This document shows, piece by piece, positions 11,565 to 21,713 of a stretch of 62,500 nt of DNA; position 1 is the stretch's first letter, and every line of letters begins with the position of its first letter. Origin of the DNA: Symbiodinium natans (lineage: Eukaryota; Sar; Dinophyceae; Suessiales; Symbiodiniaceae). A program made the position numbers and the translations under genes. The DNA is taken from contig CAJNDS010000358.1 in NCBI GenBank assembly GCA_905221605.1, positions 110,001-172,500 on the forward strand, read 5' to 3'. The notes beneath the pieces were generated by a model. The model was not told where the DNA came from, made no database searches, and was given only the letters and a program-made list of their open reading frames with translations.

Positions 11565-11840
11565 TGGTAAACACGAATTAGGCAATTTGACCCCCATTGT
11601 TCAGCACGAATTGGCAGTTTGAAACAGTTTGGCCCCTCTGACCCCTCTTGTTCAGCACGAAATATGCAGTTTGATCCATTTTATGTTGGCCCTCTGACGC
11701 CTGTGCCGCCCCATTGTTCAGCACGAATTAGGCAATTATTTTGACCCCTCTGGCCCCTTTGGCCCCTTATTGTTCAGCACGAATTAGGCAATTTGATCCA
11801 TTGGCCTCTCTGACGCCTTTGACCCCCCATTGCTCAGTGC
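11565..11840. repeat. Short tandem repeat with GTTCAGCACGAAT core
   Basis: Imperfect units of about 55-70 bp, each with CCCATTGTTCAGCACGAATT (or TGTTCAGCACGAA), a GGCAATTTGA-like box and TTGACCCCTCTG-like box. Four to five copies. Not telomere-like and not inverted. Function unknown. Confidence 0.7.
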
Positions 11841-12050
11841 GGTTGGCAGGCTCTGCAGCTCAGCAGAGCCACGAAGCCAGCAGGGCACAGGACTGACTCA
11901 GGACTCCGGGTTCCTGGATGGAAGAACTTGAGGTTTGCGATTTTTTGGCTTCTTGGTGCGTCTGCAATGTTATGGGATTCTTTCGGCGGGTGGCTTCTTT
12001 TCCGTTGCCTACACACACTGCTTGCATAGTAAATGCTCCTAAACACTCAA

Positions 12051-12590
12051 TCCTAACCCTAAACCCTAAACCCTAAACCCTAAACCCTAAACCCTAAACC
12101 CTAAACCCTAAACCCTTAACCCTAAACCCTAAACCCTAAACCCGAAAGCAGCCAAGGACCGAAGCAGAAGCCGCAGAGGAAACTGACTACGGGAGCCGGA
12201 GCTATGGCACCTTCTGTGACTGGGTTTAAAGGGTTGAGGGTTTAGGGTGTACCCTGAGCCCTAAACCCTAAACCCTAAACCCTAAACCCTAAACCCTAAA
12301 CCCTAAACCCTAAACCCTAAACCCTAAACCCTAAACCCTAAACCCTAAAACCCTAAACGGTTTAGGGCTGAGGCTAGCTGTTTGAGGCGTTTGAGCCATC
12401 CCTTCAGGATTCCGTTCTTGGGTTCAGGCTGGAAGCCTTCGGTAGTAGTCGCCTGGGATGCGCCCTACACGCTAAAGGGTTTTGGGTTTAGGGTTTAGGG
12501 TTTAGGTTTAGGGTTTAGGGTTTAGGGTTTAGGGTTTAGGGGTTAGGGGTTAGGGGTTAGGGGTTAGGGGTTAGGGTTTAGGGTTTAGGG
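12051..12590. repeat. CCCTAAA/TTTAGGG arrays around a candidate exon
   Basis: CCCTAAA 12051-12145, CCCTAAA 12258-12360, TTTAGGG 12487-12540 and TTAGGGG hexamer or heptamer units 12538-12575. The preceding interval 10761-12050 holds a family L-type segment (10975-11060), the family F element, a TTTAGGG array (11352-11450), and a GTTCAGCACGAATTAGGCAATTT repeat of four copies (about 11570, 11600, 11650, 11715, 11770) that I do not recognise. Confidence 0.8.
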
Positions 12591-15500
12591 CTAAAGCCTA
12601 AGCTCTGAACCCTAAACCCGAAACCTCAACCTGTGTATCTAGACTACGCTATCATCGCAAGGAAACCCTTCCCAAAAATGGGCTGTAGGGGTTAGGGTTT
12701 TGAGAGGTTCGGAAATTTAGGACTAGAGTGTGTTGGGTATCCCCCTGAAACCTTGAACCCTGAACCCTAAACCACCCTAAACCTTAAGCCCTAAGCCCTA
12801 AGCCCTAAGCCCGAAGCCCTAAACCCGAAAGCCCTCAACCCCTAAACCCTAAACCCTAAACCCTAAACCCCTAACCCCTAAACCCTAGCCCAGGTGAAGA
12901 TCGCTCCCGAGACTTTTGGGAAGGCCTGGGTAAGGGTGTTTAAGGGTGTAGGATTTAGGGTTTAGGGTTTAGGGTTTAGGTTTTAGGGTCTTGAGAACGC
13001 CCCCCCCCCCCCCCCCTCCCCAATAATGGGGTTATTGGTTTAGGGTGTAGGATTTAGGTTTAGGGTTTAGGGTTGAAGGCAGGTCTACAACCGTAAACAA
13101 GCTGCAGGCAACCTGGAACACAAAGAAGTGAGGTTTCCCTAAACCTTAAACCCTAAGCCCTAAATCCTAAGCCCAAAACCCTAAACCCTAAATCCAAAAC
13201 CTAAACCCTAAACCCCACAGGGTGGTGCCATGCTTGCGGAGATATTAGTGGCGGCCTCATCATCGAAGATTCCTCACATTGTAGGGTTTAAGGTTTAGGG
13301 TTTTGGGGTTTAGGGTTTAGGACTCTTATTCCCTTCTTTTAGTTCAGGGTTATGTAGGGACCTTCTTCCCTTCTTCCATGTTTAGGGCCCCCTTATAGGC
13401 CCCTCAGATCTTTACGAGTTTGGTAAACAGGCGACTGGCTCTGGCCAACCATTGAGACCCTCACCGGTGCCAAAGACTGCGCCAGCGCGAAGCCTTTCTG
13501 CGAACGGCGCGACTTACCCCTGTCCCTTGCACCACCTTTGGCTCTTCAGGGGTTTAGGGTTTAAAGTTTAGGGTTTAGGGTTTAGGGCTAGTGTTTAGGG
13601 TTTAGGGCTTAGGGTTCACGCCTAACCCCTGCACCACCTTGTTTATCAAGGGATAAAGACTCGCACCCCTACGGTTTTACCCCGAAAGGTTCCCCTTAAT
13701 ATACTCCCAAAATGGCCCTTCTATTCCTTTAGGGATCCTTCAACAGGGCCCCGAAAACCGACGAGTTCAACTTTGGGGTGTTCCAAGCTGCAACCCCTAG
13801 AGTTTATGGTTTAGGGTTCAACGGGTTTAGGGTTTAGGGTTTAGGGTTTAGGCTTGATGGAACGAGGGCTCGCGCCTTTAAGGCTGTGGCTGCAGGGCTT
13901 CAGTTGCAGCATGGTGAACCTAAAGAGCCCAATATAGCTTAATTAAGGAATATTCCTTAAATCATATAGGGATCCTTACTATGATTATTTAAGGTATATT
14001 CCTTAATGAAGCAATATTGGGCTTTTCGGGAGGAGTTGAGGAGCGGCTGGTCGTTTGGTTTCTTGTTCTTGCAGATGCGTTTTGTCTTTTGAACGTCCTT
14101 GAAGTCATTGACATGACATGCCCTCTATACATACACTGTACATGCAGTGGGCGGAGGAGCGAAGAAGTTAAGGCAATGCGAGCAGGCACTGCTAATGAAG
14201 GCACTAAGGGCCCAAGAATGCGTCCTCGGGGGCAACCAGTGCCCAAGGTCATTCCCTCACCCCTCCTGGTGAAGGCCTAACCCTCCTAAGCCCTATGAAA
14301 CTTTAGTTGTGGACCCTAAACCCTAAACACGAAACCCTAAACCCTAAACCCTAAACCCCAAACCCTCAAACCCCACACAGGGGGATGCTCAGCCAAGGAT
14401 TCGCATGATGTGCCCCGAGACCTGCGGCTGTGTGGATCCACTGGCCGGGACGCGTTCTTCTGGCTGGTTCCCAAAGAGCCCAATATTGCTTAAGGAATAT
14501 TCCTTAAGTCATATAGGGATCCTTAATATGATTTAAGGAATATTCCTTAATTAAGCAATATTGGGCTCTTTGGGTTCTTAGAAGGGAGTGAGGAAAAGCG
14601 TGCCCTATGTACTCTCTCAAAGGTTAGATATCGGGCCATACGTCCTCTCGTTCCCTACTAAGAACCAGGGGGTCTTAGGAGGGAGCACGTTGAAGCTTGG
14701 GTTTCAGGTCTTCAGCATGTAGGGGTTGAGAGGCTTAGGGAAGGACCACGGCCACAGAGACTTCCCAACCCAGCCCGCAACCCTAAACCCCTTAAAATTT
14801 TGGCTAAGCTTTTAAGCCCTAAAACCCCAAGGCCTAAACCCTAAACCCTAAGCCCTAAACCCTAAACCCTAAACCCCAAACCCTTGAGAGAACAGGCCGG
14901 GCTCTATGTGGACAACGGCTGCCGCCAGCTCTGCCGTGAAACGCCCGAGTTCCAGGCCGCCCTGGCAAGCGCGGCGTGCCAGGAGCTGCTGGTCGGCTCG
15001 AGGGAGTCAACCTTCCCGAAGCCCCTAAAGCTTGTAAGAGCCCGAAACCCTAAACCCTAAACCCTAAACCCTAAACCCTAAACCCTAAACCCTAAACCCT
15101 AAACCCTAAACCCTAAACCCTAAACCGTCAATGTATCAGGACTTGTCGAACTCGAAGCAGGAGCTTGCTTGGCAGAGGTGGGTCTGATCCCAAAAGACGG
15201 AGAATCCCAAGCCCTCTCCCAACTCCCAAAACGCCCGGGTTTAGGGTTTAGGGTTTAGGGTTTAGGGTTTAGGGTTTAGGGTTTAGGGTTTAGGGTTTAG
15301 GGTTTAGGGTACCCAAAATCTTAAACCTCTGAAACCCAAAACCCCTTTAGCCCCCAAAATCTTAAACCTTTGAACCCTAAACCCAAAATCTTAAGCCTCT
15401 AAACCCTAAACCCCTTTAAGGCCCAAACCCAAAACGCCCCTAAACCCCGACATCAAAGCCTACCTAACCCTAAACCCTAAACCCTAAACCCTAGACCCTA

Positions 15501-18032
15501 AACCCTAAACCCTAAACCCGAAACCCTAAACCCGAAACCCTAAATCCGAAACCCTAAACCCGAAACCCTAAACCCGAAACCCTAAAACCCTAAACCCTAA
15601 ACCCGAACATCCTCGAAGGCCCTTAAACTCTCAACTTAAGCCCCAGGGCCTGCCAAACCGTTGGCTAAACCCCCCTGAATCTCAAGGGTTTAGGGTTTAG
15701 GGCAGGGTTTCGGGTTTAGGGTTTAGGGTTTAGGGAAGCTTCTTATGCCCTAAGTCCCAAGCATCTTAAGCCCTAAAGCCTAAACTCCGTAAGCCACAGA
15801 CCCCTCAAGCCCTAAACCCCCTGAACCCCGTAAAGCCCTGAAGCTACCGCGAAGCCTGAGAACCCTTACTACGCCCTTAAACCCCAAGCTTCCTAAGCCC
15901 TAAGGGGTTTAGGGTTTAGGGTTTAGGGTTTAGGGTTTAGGGTTGTGGGTTGTGGGTTGTGGGTTGTTGGTTGTTCAAGCCTTGTTAACACCTAAACCCC
16001 TGAAAAACCCCCCACCCCCATGAAACCCCCCTAAATCCTTACGCCCCAAACCCACGAACCCTAAACCCTAAACCCTAAACCCTAAACCCTGAAAGAGGTG
16101 GTGGAGTGGCTTCTACTCCAACGAGAGGGGCATCTGGAGCGAGGAGCGCCCCGGGCGTGGGGTTCAGGAATTTGGGGTTTTGGGGTTTTGGGTTTAGGGT
16201 TTAGGGTTTGGGGTTTAGGGTTTAGGGTTTGGGGTTTAGGGTTTAGGGTTTGGGGTTTAGGGTTTAGGGTTTAGGGTTTAGGATTGAGGGCCCCACGCCT
16301 TGAGCAGGACAACGAGATGATGACCTTCGCAAGGGGTGGCGCCGAGGGGAACTGCAGCTTCCTCCTGTCCCAGGCGTGGACCGTCCGGGCCCGGGTTTAG
16401 GGTTTAGGGTTTAGGGTTTAGGGTTTAGGGTTTAGGGTTTAGGGTTTAGAGGTTTAGGGTTTAGGGTTTAAGGTTTAGGGTTTAGGGCTCCTGGACGCCC
16501 TACACCCTTGAAGCCCTGTAGCCTTACAGCTGTGGAGCCCAAAACTGAAAACCTGAACCTGGTACCCTAAAGAGCCTAACACCCCTGGAACCTCAACCCT
16601 AAACCCTAAACCCTAAAGCCTAAACCCTAAACCCAAAACCCTCAGCCCTCAACCCTCAGCACGCCGCGTGCCAGGATTGGATGGCCCGAACCTTCTGCCA
16701 GCAGCGCCAGACGCGCCCAGGCACCATGATCTGTCCCTCCGCGCCCGTGGCCGCAGTTTGATTGGGGTTTAGGGTTTAGGGTTTAGGGTTTAGGGTTTAG
16801 GGTTTAGGGGTTTAGGGTCTAGGGTTTAGGGTTTAGGGTGTTTCGGGTTTAGGGTTGAGGGTTCAGGGTTTAGGTTTACCATGATCTGTCCCTCCGCGCC
16901 CGTGGCCGCACTTTCGCTAAGGTTCAGGGTTTCAGGCTGTGCAACGGTATGTGATAGCTGCAAACTTCAACCCACTCTCGAAGTGGACCCTCAATCCTAA
17001 ATCCTAGTCCTAAATCCCATTCCCCAATCCTAAATCCTGGTGGCTTCAGAAAGGCCCACTGCAACCCTAAACCCAAAACCCTAATCCCTAAACCCTAAAC
17101 CCTAAACCCTAGGTGGGGGGACCCTAAGATTGGCCGAAAAAGTTGTCGATTCCCACAAAACCGGATGCCGGGGTGCCCTCAAACAATGCGCACCGACATA
17201 GGGTTAAGGGTTTAGGGTTTAGGGTTTAGAATTCTTTATAATCTGGACCTTGTGGCGATGGGCCAAGTCGTTTCGTGCATGATGCGGACGCTTCTGTTTC
17301 TCTGAGGTGGTCTTGTGCAGACCCTGCCAAAACTTGCCTGGCGCTTTCCAAGAGCTTCTCAGGACACCTCCACTTGTTGCAGCTCCTGCTGTTCCCTTGC
17401 TTCCGGCTTTGTTGCGGCTGCGCCCTAAACCCTAAACCCTAAACCCTAAACCCTAAACCCTAAACCCTAAACCCTAAACCCTAAACCCTAAACCCTAAAC
17501 CCTAAACCCTAGTGCACGCCACTCTTCTTCTCAGCTACCGCTGCAGCATCAGCTGCCGTGCTCAGTGCGCCGGGACGAAGTGAGCAGGGCTGGGGCTGGT
17601 CGACGCTTCTGCTACCTCTTGGAGAGGGTTTAGGGTTTAGGGTTTAGGGTTTAGGGTTCAGGGCCTAGCGCAAGCCCACAACAGCCCGGTCGAGGCTGCT
17701 GCCCCCTTCGTTTTGCTGCTCCTTTGGCAGGGAACAAGGGCCCCCCTTGCTGGCAGGGATGGGGGGTCGAACCCAACCCTAAACCCCAAACCCCAAACCC
17801 CAAACCCCCAACCCAAACCCCAAATCCCAAACCCTAAACCCCAACCCTAAACCCTAAACCCTAAACCCTAAAGCCTAAACCCCAAACCCCAAACCCCAAA
17901 CCCTAAATTACTCGCAGCCCGAAACCCTAAACCCTAAACCCTGAGCTGGACTAGGTGTGTGGCTGCCCTGGCATCACGGACGGCTGGTGCCCCGGCTCCT
18001 GTCTCTCCGACGCCACCCCCGCGGAGGGAGGC
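12150..18032 (+). CDS. Cysteine-rich, probably secreted or extracellular protein (exon chain)
   Basis: A run of exon-like blocks on the + strand, each after an AG|G acceptor and separated by telomere-like arrays: ~12150-12222 (EAEAAEETDYGSRSYG), 12891-12926 (VKIAPETFGKAW, donor GTAAGG), ~13088-13135 (VYNRKQAAGNLEHKE), ~13206-13275 (WCHACGDISGGLIIEDSSHC), ~13432-13510 (DWLWPTIETLTGAKDCASAK), ~14396-14467 (RIRMMCPETCGCVDP), 14893-~15005 (GLYVDNGCRQLCRETPEF), ~16093-16155 (WWSGFYSNERGIWSEE), ~16298-16395 (DNEMMTFARGGAEGNCSF), ~16670-16757 (DWMARTFCQQRQTRPGTMIC) and ~17957-18032 (CGCPGITDGWCPGSC). Repeated cysteines, including a CPETCGC signature like the end of ShKT-type disulfide domains, suggest an extracellular or lumenal protein; no membrane segment was seen. 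Start, stop and exon number are not settled, and two neighbouring genes could be merged here. Confidence 0.5.
13918..14030. mobile_element. Family A palindromic element
   Basis: Near-perfect hairpin: AAAGAGCCCAATATAGCTTA at the left against GAAGCAATATTGGGCTTTTC at the right, with an inner AAGGAATATTCCTTAA pair around ATATAGGGATCC. Sisters at 14470-14575, 43533-43645 and a degenerate 20870-20990. A non-autonomous element of the foldback or MITE type. Confidence 0.8.
14470..14575. mobile_element. Family A palindromic element, most symmetric copy
   Basis: CCCAAAGAGCCCAATATTGC reads as the exact inverse of the right end. GTTC flanks both sides. It lies immediately after the exon candidate carrying CPETCGC, so its left edge may supply that exon's donor. 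Confidence 0.82.
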
Positions 18033-18892
18033 GTGGGTTCAGGGTTTAGGGTTTAGGGTTTAGGGTTTAGGGTTGGGCTTTCTTACGATGAGGGTTCAGA
18101 TTATTTTTTGGTTTCAGGGTTTAGGGCTTCTGAGTTTCAGGGTTTCATTTTCGGGGGTTTGGCTGAAGGCCCGAACCCATCCTAGCCCACCAGGAGACTC
18201 TTCGCGTTGATGAGGTAGCTTCGGATATGTGCCATGCAAAGGGGCGCTTGGGATGAACCCCGAGACCAGGCCAGCGTTTATATAGGGTTTAGGGTTTAGG
18301 GTTTAGGGTTAGGCTCCGCACGTTTGGCACATACCCTTTTCGAATTCTTGAGCCGGGGCTAATGTTTGCGCATTTAAGCCCCGGCCAGAGCGCATTTTTC
18401 AGAGCGTCATCGCCCCCGCAGGGATGTGGCGACGTTGGACCTTTCTGGCTGTTCCCTTGGGCTTGAAAGACCCTGACAAACCCTGAGCCCCAAAATGCTT
18501 ATTCTAGTCAGTTATATGAAGACTATGTGTGCCCTTGAGGGCATATACGGGCTAACCCCTAAAAGCCCCTTTGTGACAACCCTGAGCGCTATATGAACCC
18601 CAAAGCCCACGCAGCCAGACCTAAGCAACAACGAGGGAGTCCCCTTCCTGCATTGCATTCCTTAAGGGAAGCATGCAGGAGCTGGTTCTCATGAGGGAAT
18701 CTTCGAAGACATGGGGGAACTATCAAGGGATTAAGGCTCGTATCCCTAAGGTCGTACCCCTTAAGGGGTTCCCGTAGGAAACTCCTAGCATGGCCCTTAT
18801 ACTACCATAAGGACCTTTAGAAAGGGTCCCCAACGCCCAAGGGTACAACCTTAAGGGTCCAAGGTCCTAAACCCTAAACCCGAAACCGTAAC

Positions 18893-19155
18893 CCTATAAA
18901 CCCTATAAACCCTAAACCCTAAACCCATAAACCCTATAAACCCTATAAACCCATAAACCCTATAAACCCTAGAAACCCTATAAACCCTATGAACCCTATA
19001 AACCCTATAAACCCCATAAACCCTATAAACCCTATAAACCCTATAAACCCCATAAACCCTATAAACCCTATAAACCCTATAAACCCTATAAACCCTATAA
19101 ACCCTATAAACCCTATAAACCCTATAAACCCTAAACCCTAAACCCTAAACCAACC
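18893..19155. repeat. CCCTATAAA nonamer array
   Basis: About 25 units of CCCTATAAA with a few CCCATAAA variants, bounded by CCCTAAA on both sides. A private variant with AT inserted in the heptamer. The surrounding 18035-21713 has no gene that I can support: TTTAGGG at 18042-18075 and 20715-20825, CCCTAAA at 19328-19405 and 19562-19655, a family B element, a pair of related segments (18649-18720 and 20145-20215, sharing GGGAAGCATGC.GGAGCTGGTT), and unique sequence at 20060-20500. Confidence 0.85.
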
Positions 19156-19770
19156 CCTAAACCCTAGACAAAGACTGGCGGATAGGTCCACGGTACAACC
19201 CCTGGAAGCTAGGAGCCTGGTCACCCCCTCGAGGAGCCACAGGAGACTCATCTTCCTAGCTACCCAGATCTTCTAAAATCCCCTTAATTAAGGAAGATAC
19301 CCTACTTCGCAATCATGTTCGTTAGTACCCTAAACCCTAAACCCTAAACCCTACACCCTAAACACTAAACCCGAAACCCTAAACCCTAAACCCTAAACCC
19401 TAAACCAGAAAGAGGCACGAAACCGCCGTGCATTAACATCGAGGCAAGAAGCCCGTAATTTCCAGACATCAGATCCACAGCATAATCTAAATTGCATCCT
19501 TGAACATTCGCACTAAAGCGAGTGGACCTATATTAGAACGAGATAAAGACCGTTATGAGACCCAAACCCTTAACCCTAAACCCTAAACCCAAAACCCTAA
19601 ACCCAAAACCCAAAACCCTAAACCCTAAACCCCAAACCCTAGACCCTAAACCCCAGGTCGTGCTAACCTGGTCGTGGTGGTAAAGGCTGGTCGTGGTAAG
19701 TCCGCAAGCGCGGATTGCGTCAGTGTGAGAAAGAACTGGTCATGGCAACACCCCCTTGTGGGTGAGTTCT

Positions 19771-19872
19771 CGGGATGTCCCCCCTTCTACTAGCAGTCCT
19801 GAAAAGGGATTATACTAGAGGGTACCATGATCCCTACTAAGGGCTGCTGGTAGAAGGAGGAACATCCCAAGT
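19771..19872 (+). mobile_element. Family B inverted-repeat element
   Basis: GGGATGTCCCCCCTTCTACT at the left, GGAACATCCCAAGT at the right, internal ACTAGCAGTCC / GGGCTGCTGGTAG pairing. AGTTCT flanks both ends (19765-19770, 19874-19879). The inverted half opens a spurious minus-strand frame. Confidence 0.82.
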
Positions 19873-21713
19873 TAGTTCTTTCTTTCATGACCCCCCTCTG
19901 CACCTTCCCAGTTTGGGGGAGGTATTTTCGCAGAGGTTGTTTCTGCGAGCGCTTCTCTGTCAGAAGCAGGGCCGGCTGCATCGTCCTCACCGGCTGCATG
20001 ATTGTGTGTTGAACCCTAAACTCTAAACCCTAAACTCTAAGACCTAAACCCTAAACCCGATGCGAAGCTTGCCCGGAGTAGTGGCGCGGGCGTGACTGCG
20101 AAGTTCTGAGAACTTCCATCACCTCAATAGTGAGTTCACTTCTTAAATTGCTTTCCTGAAGGGAAGCATGCGGGAGCTGGTTTTTGCCAGGGAGTGTACA
20201 GGGAACTGGGCAATAAGGTGTCGTGTCGGGGAATTTGCCTGGCTCCTGCACGAAGAACCAGCGCATTCAGCGTAAGTGCCCGATGGTCGGATCTCCGTGT
20301 GAGAGATGGTTGTGGCTGAAGCAGTCGCATCTCCTGAATGGTGGGTCCTCGCCGACTGAATGAGCATGTGAGCCCCCGATTCAACTGTCTTTGCCCCGGC
20401 TTGTGCAGTGTGAGCATGGACACTGTATGCTCTATGCTAGCCCTTCTTGAAAGCCACGCCGTTTCTGAATTTTTTCGTCTGGGGCTCACGTGAAGTCAAA
20501 CCCTAAACTCGCAACTTTCCTAAACCATAAACTCAACCCTAAACCCTGAACCTTGCTGAGCCGTAAACCTTTATTCCCGAACACCCTAAGCGGAGACGTG
20601 TAGTCACCGTGTCGTCCGTGAGCTGCACTCGAAGCACAGTTCGTGTGCAGCACCGCTGCTTCGGGACAGGGCTGGGCCCAGTCGCAAAAAACGCTTGGGC
20701 TCTGGCGTCAGGGTCTAGGGTTTAGGGTTTAGGGTTTAGGGTTTAGGGTTTAGGGTTTAGGGTTTAGGGTTTAGGGTTTAGGGTTTAGGGTTTAGGGTTT
20801 AGGGTTTAGGGTTTAGGGTTTAGGGCTCAGGAAGGCTCGCCTTGGACTCCCCCGAAGAGGTAGATTGGGTGCCCAGAGAGCCCAAGACCCCTTAATTTAG
20901 GGAAGAGACCTTAAATCATATAGGGATTCTTAGTAGGATTTAAGGCATATTCCTCAGTTTTGGGGGTATGGGGCTCCTCTGGGTGAGCAAGATAAAGCAC
21001 TAGGCTTGCCTACATGGCCTAGTAGGGTTTAGGGTTGAGGGTGCAAGCCTCATGCTGCTTTTCTTCGACTGGACTATGAAGCTTCCGCGCGAGGGTTTCC
21101 AAGGGTCCTTGTAGCAGCAAGACTTTCTTTATATGCGGTTAACCTATTCAAACGGCCTTCTTCTGGTTCTTCAAGCTGTAAGGAATGTACAGAAAAAAAC
21201 CCAGCAACCAGGGTCCCTAAACCCTAAACCCAAAACCTAAATCCTAAACCCTAAACCCCAAACCCTGAACCCATAATCCCCAGATTGGCCTTTCGGATCT
21301 GATGCTCGCAGAATCAAGTTTCGATGCTCCTGCATGACACTCTCCGGGGATGCCTTGTGAGAAGGTTTCAGGAACCAACTGTCGATAAGTGAGTCTCTGA
21401 TCCCTACTCAGGTCCTACTCATATTCGTGAAACGGTCTTCTCGAAGTTATCCCTATTTCATATAGGATCAAAATGCCAGTTGCAACGGATCACTAAGCCC
21501 CACGAACCTTGCCTGAAGAGCCCAGAGGGTGGGGATTTCAATCTTGTATAGGCTTTCTCCGCAGCAACCTGCACCCAAGGAGAAGTTGGTCTCCTTTAGG
21601 GTTTGGGGTTTAGGGTTTAGGGTTTAGGAGCCCAACTGAATACTCGCCGCAGCCTCGTTTGGCTCGGATCGGTTCGCCAGTTTGTCCATTGATAGCTCGG
21701 CTGAGCGGGCGGC

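Noticed and set aside
14017-14280. 87-codon frames on both strands
   Set aside because: They start inside a family A hairpin and mirror each other; composition is not coding-like.
18893-19155. CRISPR array
   Set aside because: Units are contiguous with no spacers; it is a simple nonamer repeat in a eukaryotic genome.
20051-20489. Overlapping minus-strand frames of 71-117 codons
   Set aside because: Three frames overlap in the same unique stretch and part matches a repeat also found at 18649-18720; no recognisable protein.
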